Assembly (NCBI RefSeq): GCF_000189635.1
Contig: NW_002475930.1
Span: 62,001 to 126,000, forward strand
Direction of reading: 5' to 3'
DNA from: Tetrahymena thermophila SB210
Lineage: Eukaryota; Ciliophora; Oligohymenophorea; Hymenostomatida; Tetrahymenidae
DNA: 64,000 nt
The first letter of the stretch is position 1, and each line of letters begins with the position of its first letter. The position numbers and the translations under genes are program-made. Below, piece after piece: positions 1-13,649 of the stretch. The notes under the pieces were generated by a model. That model saw nothing but the letters and a program-made list of their open reading frames with translations. It was not told the DNA's origin and searched no databases.

Positions 1-105
1 AATTATTTTATTATATTTTAAGTTAAATAAATTTGGATATTTCAAGCTAATTTTAAAAGAATATTTTTAATCTTTATTTTAATAAAATTCAAATCTATTA
101 TATAG
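1..105 (+). other. 3' part of an intron of the kinase gene
   Basis: This AT-rich stretch ends in TATATAG directly before the first recognisable kinase codons. It is read as the 3' end of an intron; the donor and the upstream exons lie outside the window. Confidence 0.7.
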
Positions 106-2278
106 GGATAGCGAAGGAAATCATATTCCTGTGGTTGAAAAGAAAGGAATGATAGGTACTGCTAGATATGCAAGTATCAATGCTCACTAAGGACTTGAAC
201 AATCGAGAAGAGATGATTTAGAAGCTCTTGGATATGTTTTACTTTATTTCATTAGAGGAAAACTTCCATGGTAGCAAATATACGCAGAGACAAAAGATGA
301 AAAATATGAGAAAATAAAAAACATGAAAATGAATTATCCTCTCGAGCAATTATGTGAAGGATGCCCAAACGAACTAGTGTAGTATCTAAGAATGGTCAAA
401 AAGCTTGAATTCACTGAGCAGCCAAATTATGCAGCACTAAAAGCCCTATTCAAAAAGGTTATTACTGATAAAAAACTAGAAATCCAGTCTTAAAATGTTG
501 ACTGGGAAAACTTGCCAGACTATCGCCATCGCAAAAAATTTCAAACACCCCAAGATCTCCCTTAACAGACAAGCCAGAAGGAAATAGCATCGCGACAGTA
601 ATAGCTACGGCAATAGTAGCAGTTATTTTAATAGCAATAATCTTTATAAAAGCTCCAATCTAAAGAATTATTGAATTAAAATAACGCTGGTGGAGCAGGA
701 GGTCCTGCTGGAGGGGGAGAAATAACAGAAAACAAAAAGGTATAGAAAATTACTTCGTAAAATAATATTCCAAGCGCTTTGTAAAATAATGAAAAACAAA
801 ACTAAAACAATCAAAAAGCTACCATTCAAACAGAAAATATCCATAATTCTCATAGCAAATAAAATATAGACCATAAAAAATAATCAATTTTATAATAATA
901 ATAATAATAACAATAATAATAACAATAACAACTATAATAACAATAATAATAACAATAATAAACATAATAAAGTAACAATTATCAAGCCTCGGCTTCATAA
1001 GAATTTTCTAAATAACTTTAAAGCCAAAATCAAATTGGTAACATTAATAATATATCACCTCCTGGTGGGCCATAAAAGAATACAAGCTTAGTTAATGCTT
1101 TGCACTCACCTGAAACAGGAAAATTTGGAGGAGAATCAAAAACTAATGCAATTAATGACAGTGCTTTGGAAAAAAATATAAATAATGAAAAAAATAGCAA
1201 AAATGCTGGAAGCACTTTGGTTAATATTATAAACTAAAATGGAAATCATCAACAAGGTTCGAATAATTAAATTAATAATAGAGAAGTCAGTGTTAGTATC
1301 TTAAATAATCATCCTAATTTCTAGCTTAATTCTTCACAAAATAATTCTATTAATGGATTACAACATTCTAACAATAGTCCTGTAAACAATCCTAATAGCA
1401 GTACTCTTATCGGAAACGGTTTGCATGAAAAACGTAACAGCTTTTTACATGCAATTAATTAAATGCATGGAAACAGTAATAATCTATTAACTGTACCAAC
1501 AAAAGATGTAGCTTCATTATCTGTCACATCGATAACCGGAACTAGTAAATTGAATAATTACTCAGGATCTGATAGCGATGATATAGTAGATGAAGGGGGT
1601 ATTCAATTCTCAGGAGACATGATTAATAAGAATGCAAGCCCTTTGACGACTTCAGATATTAGAAAAGACATTAGAACAAGAAGTCTTGTTATTAGATAAA
1701 GTCAACTGGACATTGGTGAGCTAGATTTGAATAGATTTCATGACCATAGCTCAAGCTAAAGCAAGAAAGTGCATCAAGTGGGTAACTCTATGAATCATCA
1801 GTAAAATGGCTATTCACACTCAGCCTTAGATAACTATGTAAAGCATGAAGAAAATTATGATGATAGAGGTAATTTTCATCAGCATAGTGAGTAAATTTCC
1901 CCAAGAAGGCAAACGAATGGCAAAAAATCTTCACAACAACATAATGAAAATAATTCAAAGTAAAGCTAAACAACTTCAAGCCAAAAGATGCAAAACTAAG
2001 GTATGTTTAACAGTGGAAACTCATATAAGCAATATGCCTCTGCAGAAGAAATAAAAGAACATTAAGATGAGGAAAACAATAGCAACACAAGAAATATAAA
2101 AAACTACAAAACTCAATTTACACCAATTACAGAAGTCAAAGAATCAACTTACAAATCTTTCAAAACCAAAACTTCTAAGGCATCCTTCATAGGAGAAAAC
2201 ATTACAGAATCGTTATATGATTATCCTATAATGATTAATATCATGCCAATAAAAAGAGCATTCTTAAAGAAAAATTGA
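106..2278 (+). CDS. Casein kinase 1-type protein kinase, 3' exon (partial)
   Basis: The last exon of a CK1-family Ser/Thr kinase gene, 723 residues visible; the N-lobe is upstream. Its first ~145 residues read through the CK1 C-lobe: GTARYASINAHQG is the CK1 signature in which SIN replaces the usual APE, followed by EQSRRDDLEALGYVLLYF, GKLPWQ and ENLPDYR. The remaining ~570 residues are a low-complexity tail rich in Gln, Asn and Ser, with a long Gln run and a basic C-terminus. CK1 enzymes phosphorylate acidic or pre-phosphorylated Ser/Thr sites, and their tails usually control localisation or autoinhibition. Dozens of in-frame TAA/TAG codons must be Gln for the frame to hold; the first TGA closes it. 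The family call is firm; substrates cannot be told. Confidence 0.93.
893..961 (+). repeat. TAA/CAA microsatellite coding for poly-glutamine
   Basis: In the kinase frame this trinucleotide repeat reads as about 22 Gln and one Leu, mostly TAA with some CAA. It lies in the C-terminal tail, well past the catalytic domain. A second Gln-rich run just upstream mixes CAG, CAA, TAA and TAG. Confidence 0.9.
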
Positions 2279-3950
2279 GATATTATTTTAATTGAAAAAA
2301 CCAAAATTTTTATATTGCAAAAATTAATTATTAACCACCACCAATAAATTTAAACATAATTTTAATAAAACCAATTTAAATATTTGTCCATAAAGTAAAC
2401 TTACTTTCTCTTATAAGTTAAACAAACAAACAAACAAACAATCCAAAATATTCTAATTTGAAAAATAATATCTTAATCAAATTTGAGATAATTTATCTTC
2501 CAAAATATATCAAAATATTTAAAGTTCTTTTGACTAAAAATATTAATTTTAACTAAATTTTACAAATTAGCTATTTTAAAATAATTTGCCTATTTAAAAA
2601 AACAGGACGACTATCTCTCATACTCATTGTATCAATCAATCAATCAATCAATAAATCCATAAACTACTTTCTAAATTTCTGCACTAAAATGAATAGAATG
2701 CTTGCTTACAAAAAATATTTACAAATAGTTAAAAAAATACAAAATAAAAAAAGTGAAGATAAAAAACTAATTAAACAAACAATGAATAATAAAGATATAA
2801 TATTAATAATAATAATAACAAATTTAAAATAAACAATTACCTAACTTTATATAACAACATCTTAAACTGTGAAATTAATAGTTTAGAATTCTTATTTTTA
2901 AATATAAAAATTTAAAATAAAAATCTATTCTGAAACAAAACACTTTAAACTTTATTTAATTTTAATACGAAATATATTTAGAAAGAAAAGTAATTACTCA
3001 ATTTCTTTATTCTTTTTATTAGCAATTAAACAAATAATATAAATTTATTTCACATATGCTTCATTTAATTTAATCAAAATATATTTTATTATGTCCTCTT
3101 TTATTATTATGTATTATATATATCTATCTATCTTTCTATTAACAAACATTTTCTTTTACAATAATGACACTTTATTATTATAAACCTGCTCTCAAATAAT
3201 ATGAAATATATTTCTATCCATAAATAAATTTCTTAAAAAAAGCGTTGGACTTTGTTAATTTTATAGATTAATCAAAATATAAATTTTAAAATCTATAGAA
3301 TGATGTTACTTACTTAAGAATTTAACTTACAATATTTAATTTTTATTTATTTATTTAATTAATTACTATATTTTTATCATAAAAATAAATTTTAATTTAG
3401 CTCGAATTTGGTTTGAAATATTTATCGTGCATGTGTGTGTTAGAAAATTTAACGAAAGAAATATCTGAAAATTTTAATCTTTGGTTTGAAAGAATTATTT
3501 TTATTTACTATGAATTAATTTATTCTAAATTGTATCATATGATACACACTTGAACACACTTTTATTTTATGAAGCAATTTTAATTGATAATATTTTTATT
3601 TTTAAATTATTTAGATTTTTTGAACTAAAGTATTATCATTTAATAAATAAAATAGCTATTTATATCGATTTTACTAGGGGAAAATAATTCTTACTTTTTA
3701 TAAATTTAATTAATTAATTTAGAGTTACTACTAAAAATTAGTAAGATTATTTTAGTTTTTTTATTATAGAAAATAATCATTTAAAATATTTAACAACATT
3801 TATGAAGCCATAAACTAACTTCTTTTCTTCAAATGAATATTTATTAGCTTTATTTTATGTTAAAATTAAAAAAATTTATTTATGTACAATAGATACAATA
3901 CTAGTGTTGGGAAAAACAAATAAACAAGCAATTCTTTATTGGGATAGTAA

Positions 3951-4007
3951 AATAAGGAGGAGGGAAAAAATTAAAAATAAAATTTACTTCTTTCTCCCTC
4001 CTTTATT
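3951..4007. repeat. Imperfect polypurine/polypyrimidine inverted repeat
   Basis: AATAAGGAGGAGGGAAAA at 3951 is nearly the reverse complement of the pyrimidine-rich arm at 3988-4007, with a 17-nt AT-rich loop. It stands out in an otherwise featureless spacer. No gene or RNA can be assigned. Confidence 0.6.
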
Positions 4008-5323
4008 CAAGATACAAGAGTATTTAAGGTATTATTTAAAATTTATAAAATCTATGAATATTTAATTCTTATTTGATCTTAATAAAAATAATAAATCTCT
4101 TGTTAAATAAATTCCTTCCAAAACATTAAATGGAAATTTATAAAAGCCTTTATATACTTTTTACTAATTATTTTATAAAAGTATTTATAAACACTCAAAA
4201 CCAAACCAGTAATGTACTTTGAATTATTTACAAAAAATGAATTATATAAGCTGTCTAATTACTACTTAGCAACAAAGTATAGATGATGACTTATTTCACA
4301 AACAAGTATAATACTATCACTCAAAACCTGAAATTTACTTAGGTCCGTTTGTAAAAAATTTAATATATTAATACTTAATAACAAACATTAGAAATTTATT
4401 TCTTTAAATGCATGTTTTTTAATTTTATAAAGACAATATTAATCTATTTGCATATTTAATATGATATTATGATATTAGTTAATCTCTATATCTATTAGAA
4501 AATAAACATTTTTAATTTTTTATAGATATTTATAACGTTTTTGTTGTTATAGTAGCATATTTCTTAAATTCAGAAGAGACGCAGTGTAAAATTGGCTAGG
4601 TTTTAAATATATCATCAATCAATTTTATTTTAGTTTTGTTTTAATCGTCGAATTATTAAAGAAAAGCATAAGTAAAAATACAAAATTCAATAAATAATAT
4701 TTGACCTCAAATAATGTTACAGTATATTAACTCTATGAAATTAATTATTTTATGTGAATAATTACTAGATTAAAATAATATTATAGCATTCGTTAAATTA
4801 TTTGTATGTAAAATAAACATACTTTTTTATAAAAAACCGTAAAATTATGTTATAGTTTATTTGATTTGGGATATCCAATTTGTCAGTTTATTTTGGGTTA
4901 GAACAAAAAAAATTTTTTTCTATCTTAAATAATGTTACTTGTAAATATATTAAATATCTAATTAATTACATTCAAAAGCAAGTAAGAAAAGATGTTTTAC
5001 ATCATTCTAGTATTTAAAATTCTTTAATTATTTTAAGCATTTTCTATTTAATTTTATTACATTTTTAACTTACAGACTTTGGTTGTATATTGCCTGAATT
5101 TTTTTAATTCACGATAAAAAATTATCAAAATAAAATTAAAATTTTTGATAAATATATAAAGGAATAGATAGGTTTATTAATATGATAATCACTTTGAGAG
5201 CAGTATTTTTTTGCCAAATATTCATATAATAATATAGTTTATTAAAAACATCATCGATTTCCTTTTTATTTTAATCGAATTTTTATACCCTGATAAATAA
5301 ATCAAGAAAAATATGTCAAATAA

Positions 5324-5359
5324 AAACAAACAAACAAACAAACAAACAAACAAACAAAA
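5324..5359. repeat. (AAAC)n tetranucleotide repeat
   Basis: About eight tandem copies of a CAAA/AAAC unit in the spacer. Similar shorter tracts occur at 2418-2441, 31998-32018 and, as TTTG, 34512-34532. Confidence 0.9.
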
Positions 5360-7434
5360 CATTTCAAAATCTTTCGTCAAAAGTTTAAAATATTTTTAAA
5401 ATAAATTAATTTGATTTATTTTAGTAACTTCTTTTTGAATAAAAGAGTTGGAACTAAATAAAAATGTTTTTGAATCTAAAAATAGTTTATTCTAGAATTA
5501 AGATAAAATACATGAATTACTGAGAAAAAAAAAGCTTACATTTAATCAATTCAAATAAAATTTTTTTTGTTTGAATAAAACTAGATTTTATTCTAGAAAG
5601 AGTATTTTTTATTGAAATATTAAAAAAATTTTAGAAATTAATTGAAGTTTTTTCAATTCAAAAATTATTTTTTAAAAAAATGAGATTTTGTTTTCAATTT
5701 TAATAATGGCAGACAGACAGAGAGTATGTATTTATTCTTTTTGAAGGTTCTTTATTTTTATAAAAGATATTGCAAATCCAAAGTAATTTTAATTACAACT
5801 AATTAATTAATTTGTATTTTAAAAAAGTTGTCTCCTCCAAATTACAATTTCTACATTATTTATATAAAAATTATTTAATAACTCTTTGTATATTAACTAA
5901 CTAACTAACAAGTTAAATAAATAAGGGAAGAAACAACTAAATCTAATTTACAAATTATTGAAAGTAACAAATTTAATTTCAAAGAAGATGATACAATTCT
6001 TTAAAAAATTCTTTTTATTGATTTTTTTGAAAGTAAGTAACATTTTATCTTAAAGAAATAATAATAAATTTAGCATAATTTTAGATTTTTAGTTAATTGA
6101 CTTTAATTTTTTTTTCTAAAGAATATCTCTAAAGAATCGTCTTATTGATTTATAATTTGGATACATCTACAATAGTCCATTCCATATATATTAAACTAAT
6201 ATTTGCTTGTAGTTTCAATTAATTTTATAAATCTTTAAAAAAGTTATACTTTTTAATATTTATAATCTAAATTTGATAAAATTTATATAACTTACAAAGA
6301 TTTTTTATAACTGGAAAATCCCATTTTCTTAATTTTTATTTTTAATTTTTTTGGATTTTATAAATTTTAAAGCTAAGTTGCTTTAATTTTTTAGTAAAAT
6401 GTTGGTGATCAGCTCGCAAAATAGAAAATAGATGAAAATTTATAGATTCATGACTAAAAAATAATAATAAATTCTATTTTTTATTGAAAAAATCAGCAAA
6501 TTTGTTCACATTTAACAAGGAGATAATTGAGTAGAAATAATTAAATGGTTCAAAAAGCTATTAAAAAGTACATTATTGTATTTAAAAACTATATTAATCA
6601 AATAAATTATATTTTAACAATAAATAAGTCTAAGATTCAAACTGGAGACTAAATATCTTAACAATTCTCTTTTCAAAGAGTCTACAAAAATATCACTTAT
6701 TTGAATGTGTGCTTAAAAATAAATTAAATACATGGGATTAAATGAAAAATAAATAATTTACAAAAAGTAATGCAAAGTCTATATTGTAGTAAAGAATGCG
6801 TTACAAAGAAAGAATGGGGAAAGAAAAAAGAAAAAAAAAATATTGAAATTTATTATTATTGAAGACAAAATTTAATTAATATCTTAGGATAATTAAATCC
6901 TATGATTTTTAATCAAAAGAAATTTATTGTTTGTTTTACTGCTATTTTTAAAACTTTGGTATTACAATTTGTTAAAGCGCATGTAAATAGAAAGCTAGTC
7001 TGTTTGCTACTAATTGCGCAAACAAACAAAGAAACAAATGAATAAATAAATTAATTAATTAATTAATTTATTAGTTTTGGTAAATTCTTTTTGTTTATAA
7101 CACTTGTATTTCTAATATTTTCTTTCTTATTGGGGAACAAATGATTTATGAATGAATATTCAATCATGTTACAATCAATCTCATTTTATAATAAATTAAA
7201 TTAGTAAAAAAATATTATTTTTGAAAAACAAGCTGAGAAATTAAATAACATAATAAATAAAAACATTCATTTTTCGAATTCATTAAACAGAATATTGAAT
7301 TAAAAAAATTTATTTACAATTCAAGTCATATTTTTTTAATTTAGAAGGAAGTTTAAACTCTAAATAATTTTAGAGAGGATCTTTAATATTACACTAAAAA
7401 CAATAAGAGTTATAACTCATTTGGAGGAAAGATA

Positions 7435-10400
7435 ATGCTATTCATGCAACATAACTCTTTTCAGTTTTAGAATCAGGGCATTCATTTGGGAATGTGCTCG
7501 ATTCATCATCAACCTGCTAAATTTATTTAGAGTGCTAACTCAAAAAGCTTTTATCTTTGCGATGTTTGTTTGATGTTGCATTAGTAAGAGCTATAATAAG
7601 TACAACCCAAATTAAGCCAAAATAAGGTCATGAATATCTCATGCTAGTACCAATCTCAAGATCAAGACATCATAGATTAATTTAGAAAATAAATACAAAT
7701 GGAGCTTCTTTCTCCCAAGGAAAGAAATGAAGATATTATTGAAGTAGTAAAAGAAAGGGCTGGGTTGTTATAAACTTAGAATTTGAAGGGAATAGATATT
7801 ACTGAATTATAAAATTATGATCTAAATTAATTGAGAAACTAATTTTTGATCGATCAACTTTAATAAAATTAATAACAATTAAATTCACAAGCATAAATTA
7901 CGAAAAAATAATTTAATTAAAAATAACCTTTACTTAAATCGCCTCATCCTTAGGAAATTAATTAAATTGCACAGGCAAACACTGCTTTAAACGATCTCAC
8001 TATTAACTCCATTAAGAATGATACTAAAAACTAGTAATAAGTTCTATATGCTCAAATTAAAGATATTAAAGACTAAAGCTTTCTTGCCTAGTAAAACTAA
8101 ATTAAGATTTTTGCAAACACATAATAATCTCTTCTCACCCAATAAGGCACAAAAGAAAAAAATTCACTTTAAAATTAAATATTGGGAAAATAAACTTTAC
8201 TAGTTTAAGAAAATTAATTTTAAAATCTTAATGACGTAATATAAAATCAAAACCACAATTTATGTGAGAATATTTAAAAAATCCAAAGCACAAGCCTATT
8301 GAATTAATTAGATGTGAAATATCTAACTTTTAGTCAAAGCTCTTCAAACTGTGGATAATAGCAGAAAAACTTGAATTTAAAGTCTACGATTTAATAAGAT
8401 GATTAGAAAACAGATCAGATTATTCAAAGATCAAATATTTTATTAATTAATTAAATTAATTAAAATCCACAAATATCGTTGTAGAACTCCTAAAGCACAA
8501 AAAACATTGAAGAAAATAATTTGTACCGTGCATTATTTCCTATAGAACCTATAGTTGAGTAAGATAAAGATATAAGAATTAAGCTTGAAGAAGAAAGCAA
8601 AATTTAAAATATTAGATCTAGTCAAATGCTATCAGAAAAAATATAGCCACCAAAAACCTTAAAAATCAGATGCAATGAGTTTGCTCAAGACATTACCTTG
8701 GACATTCAAAAAATTAATTAAAATGGGGCTTTAAAAGGCAGCAGCATGGAAGAAGAGAATTCCTTTTCAGTCACTCACTCCTTTTCAGTTCTTTCGAATG
8801 GCAAAAGTGAAAAGTCTATCTCTTCATCTCCTTTCCCTATTCAGAAAAAAATTAGAAAGCAAAAATCTGAGAGAGATGTTCAAAAAGAAGTTTTTCTTAA
8901 AAATCACGATTCCAAATAGACACCCTCTTCAATAGCTGTTCTAAGTTAACTAAGCAGCTTGAATAACATCGAAGTTAACGCTGAAGAAAATCCATTTTCG
9001 TGCGGAAAATCTGTCAGCTCTAATTTTTTCTAGTATGGGAACAATATGTTAAACGTTAAAAGTACGACTAGGTAATAAAATTTTTTTACAGTTTTATAAT
9101 TTTTTTGTGCTATCACGATTAAATTTAATTGTTTTTTTTTAAATTTAAAGACTTGTTTGTAACACAGAAGCTTCGCATGACTAAGCTGAGACTACTTAGA
9201 TAAATCCCTCAGAAACTCTTTTAAAGCAACTTAGCCATAACTCACCCTTGAAATTGACTAACTAAAATATTATTTAGTAAGCATAACTCAGCCAAAAATA
9301 AAAGCAAACTGAGTAATAGTTTGATGAAAAATTTTATTTCATCCAGCAAAATCAGGTTTTATACTAGAATTTCAGTTCAAACCAACTTTACCAAGTTGAA
9401 TTATCAGTCAGGAAAAATGAAAGCAACAAATTAAAATCTATAAAAAAAGATATACCAAGAGGTGTACATATCGTACCAGTAAATGAGCTAATTTTTGCCA
9501 TGGTATAGGAAACAAATTTAAATAATTTATTTGCATTCTAAATTGACTCTTTTGAGCTATCTCAGCCTGAAAGACCATTTAAAACACAAACCATAAAGAC
9601 ACAATTTTCCTCTCAGAGCTTTAAATTGCTTGGCGTTGAAAGCATACCAACAGCTGGGAAATTGATATTATATGCAAAAGACTCTATAATTTTTTACGAT
9701 TTATTTACTGAAAAATATGAATACAAAAGCATCGATGCTGGCAACGGAGAATAACAAGATATTGTAAAGATAAAATATGTCCTATAATATCCAAGACACT
9801 CCGTCGTTGTTATGACAAAGTAGAAATACTTTTTCATCTTTGACATTAGTAAAAACTACAAATTAACCATGTAAAATTTTATTTAATTATTTAAAAATTT
9901 TTTTCTATTCTTAAAAAAAACTTCAAACCCAATCTGCCAATCAAGCAAAAAAAAAAAATCAATAAAACTCTTTCAAATTTTTATTGCAACTCAATTTTTT
10001 TCCTAATCTTTGATATTCCCATTCTTGAAACAAATTAAGTATGAAAACAAATAAATAAATAATTTTCTTATTATGTCAAATCAAAAAATACAACAAATTG
10101 ATGATTATTTTATTTCAGTGTAACAAGATATTTTTTTATCAAATATATTAGCCAGAGAATCGGAAAAGAAGATAATTTAATCAACTAAGATCAAATTGTA
10201 GACTTTTGGTACTACGAAGATAAAAGATTCTGCTGTGATTCTAAAAATATATATGAGATACTCAAATAAAAATCTCTTACTAATCCTTAATAAAAAATTT
10301 AGTTGCTTACCTTAAATCTATCAGTCAAAAATGCAAATTTCTTTTCAGGATCGAGCTTAAATGGCTTGGTTATTTCATTGAACAACTAGCTAAAATACTT

Positions 10401-10506
10401 CCGTTTTCATGACAAGAATTTAATATCAATTCCATCAATAGCATCTGCTAGCAAAGATTAATTTCTTTTTGAAATAAATAATTAAGTCTATAAATGCAGT
10501 CATTGA
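7435..10506 (+). CDS. Protein with N-terminal Cys/His cluster and beta-rich C-terminus
   Basis: Predicted 914 aa in three exons: 7435-9071, 9151-9870 and 10119-10506. Both introns (79 and 248 nt) are phase 2 with GTAA donors and AG acceptors, and the exon lengths add up to an open frame ending at TGA. Residues 21-49 hold C-x2-H ... C-x2-C-x3-H (C21, H24, C42, C45, H49), a B-box-like zinc-binding pattern. Residues ~80-400 are Gln/Asn-rich and mostly disordered; ~400-560 are Ser/Lys-rich. From ~660 on the sequence alternates short hydrophobic strands with turns, as in a beta-propeller, but no WD or kelch signature is clear. The first in-frame ATG was taken; a further 5' exon cannot be excluded. 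Function unknown; the layout resembles the B-box protein at 23104-25830. Confidence 0.8.
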
Positions 10507-13500
10507 AAAAAACAATGAAAATATTCTTCTCTTATTGTTACTATTTTAATAAAGAAAATTTCCCTCTCTTATAATTATTATCAATTACAAAATACAAATT
10601 AAAGATACCAACCAACAAAACAACTAATCAGTGAATTACTCTTATAAAAAATAGACTATTACTAAAAATTGAAATTACATATATAAATTAATAAATAACA
10701 AATGCATCAATCTATCAATCAATCAATCAACCAAAAAACAACAAATGGGTGTTAATTATTAAAAAATAAATTTATTTAAAATACATATTAATTTAATATA
10801 ATATAAATAATTATTATCTAATCGTTTTAATGTATTATTTCTTGTATAACTCACTCATTCTACTTATTTGTATATAGTTTAATACTAAATCATTTACAAA
10901 AAAATATAAAGAAATATATATCTATTTATATATAGCAAATAGCTAAGATCATAACTAAAAATACTCTAATTTACAACTAATATAATATTTTTGAATTACA
11001 TTTTTTAAGTCAATCATTATCTCTTGTCTATTATTTAAGATTATAGCGTTTTTAATTAAAAACCTTTATAATGTACTTGCTCATGCTTATTAAAATTAAA
11101 GAACTTAAGTCTCCAAAATTTTTTATTTAAAGGATAATTAATTCCTCAAATCACTTGAATATTTTCGAAAAATCAAAAATATTTATCTATATTAGTTAGA
11201 AATTAATTAATTAATTTACAAATATAAGCTGGAAATGAATGATTAAGCAAATTAATTTTTAAAATAAAAAAATGAAATTTAAGCTGTTCTAGCATATAAA
11301 AATAGGGATTGATATAATAAATTTATCTATCTATCTATTTATCTATTTCATCAGATGCTTACTTAAATTTACTTCATTATTTTATTATATATTGAATTAA
11401 ATGGATGTAGATTTTAATTAATTATAACAAATTTCTTCAAAATATTAAATAGTCTACAAATTTTTCTTTTATTGATCAATTTTAGAAAAAAGGCTCATTT
11501 TTCAAAAAAAATATCCTAAAATTGATAAATAAAATAGGTAATCAATTAATCAATCAATAAAATTTTTTAAAATATATGACATTTATTCTATATTACATGA
11601 ATATTAAACAAGCTTTAATAATTTTATATAATTTATTTATTCGTTATTATACAATTTTAAATAAGGACAAGCACTTTTTTGCTAAATTAAAATATTAAAA
11701 GAAATTATGTTGATAACAAACGAGTTAGCAATTAATTTTATATTTTGTAAATAAAAATACTTATGATTTTTTTCATATAATTTCTGATACAAATAATAAT
11801 GTAAATCTAATAAAAGGTCTAGTTCAAGTAAAAAAATTTTGAATCTTTAATAATTATATAGAAACAAGTTAATTATATTAAATTAAATGTTGTTCGTTCA
11901 TGCTGTTGCTAAATGGAAAAAAATAAAAATTAACTAAATTTCTTGTTTTTTGCCAAAAAGTCTACGTTTTTGTTTATGACTTTCATTGTTAGATTTGATA
12001 AAATAATGATATTTTAATCAATTATTAAATTTATTTAAGAATTTCATTAGAAAAAAGATATAGGCTTGCCTAATATTGAAAATATTAATATTTGAATTCC
12101 CCAAAAATTAATCAATTATTTAAAACTATGTTATCATCTAAAGTTGCTCAAATGATGATGCTATTTACAATTTATTATTTTCACATATTTATTAAGTTAC
12201 ACTATTTTAATACTTACAACTCTTACTTAAAAATACAGTATTTTTATCAAATTCAGTAACCTCCAAATTCATCTAATTCTTTTTTTTTCTTCAAAATGTT
12301 GTTTATTATTTTTCTGAAGTCATGATACTAAATATAAATATAATATATCAAAAATACGGGTAGAAGAACTAATCAATCAGTATTTTTTAAGAAGTATTTT
12401 AATTATTTTGAAAATCCAACTATCATTCATATACTTACATATACTGTAATTACTATGGACTCTTAAGAGTAAAAATTCATATTTAATATATACTTAAATA
12501 AGATATTATAATGTCTGTCTAAAGCAAATAAATAAAAGTCAATACATTTTTCTTTTCAAACTTTGTAATAAATATTTCAAAAAAATACAATAGAAAATAC
12601 TATTCAGAAAGAATTATGAACAAATCAGAAAAATACTATTTTCGATTAGCAACTAGCTTTTGATTTTTTTTACTCTTTTAAATTAATAAATTAATTACAC
12701 TATAAAATAAAGCAAATGTGTTACACAATATAATAAAGCAAATTTAGTTTATATCTAAATGTAATTTTTTAAATTATTTTAAGTAAGTTTTATGTTTAGT
12801 TTTTTTTTGTATTTTTAGAAAAAAAGAAAGAAAGATATAAAAAATATAAAATATCATAGAATTTATTAGCTTATTGACAAAATAGCTCTCCTATTAATTT
12901 TGATAATTTCAAATTTAAAATTCAAAAAGTTCATAATTTTGTTGCAATCATTTTCTCGATTTCAAACTTTTGAAATATTTTTATCATAAAAACGAATTGA
13001 AAATAAAATAAAATTTAATGTTCGAATCGACAAAAATATTTATTTGCATTTTTTAAGTTTTAAATTTTATTTAAAAAATGAACTGAAGCAAAACAACAAA
13101 ATAAATATGATTCTCTTTATTTTAATTAATGTAAGTTAGTGAATTAAATTTCTATTTAATTTTTATTTTTCTCAAAATTTAATTTTTACAATTAAACAAT
13201 TTCAGGCTTAAAATTTAAAATCCAAATCAATATTATTAAAAAATTTATTTAAAGTGAATTCAGTTTTCTTTTTTGTTTGAAATCATTTAGAAAAATATAT
13301 TTTTATAGATCATCAATAAAAGTCATGTTCAAATTCAAAAAAAATGTTTATTAAAGAAAGTGAGCTGATTTTATGATTTATTAAAATATTTTTCTTGTTT
13401 CAAAACTAAAAAACAAATACTTTGTTTAAGTTAAAAGTTTATTATAAAAATAAATAAAATTAAACAAGTTGAAAAACTTTTATCAATTAATATTTTTATT

Positions 13501-13649
13501 TTTAAGATGGCAATAGACGCTTAATGAAAATAAATAGCAGTACTAAAATAATTAAATTTGAAATATAAATTAGACATATTTGTTTGTTTTGTACAATTAT
13601 TTAAATAAATATTAATCCATTTCAAAATAGTTTATTCATTTTTTTATTT
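10507..13649. other. Intergenic spacer between convergent genes
   Basis: About 3.1 kb of AT-rich DNA between the 3' ends of two convergent genes. Only simple repeats are visible (ATCA near 10711-10730, ATCT near 11323-11340). Confidence 0.7.

Larger units (their letters stand above)
2279..7434. other. Intergenic spacer, simple repeats only
   Basis: About 5.2 kb of AT-rich DNA between two plus-strand genes, so it should hold the 3' UTR of the kinase and the promoter of the next gene. I see no coding pattern. It contains short tetranucleotide repeats (AAAC near 2418-2441 and 5324-5359, ATCA near 2631-2652, TTAA near 7051-7069) and a purine/pyrimidine inverted repeat at 3951-4007. Confidence 0.7.
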
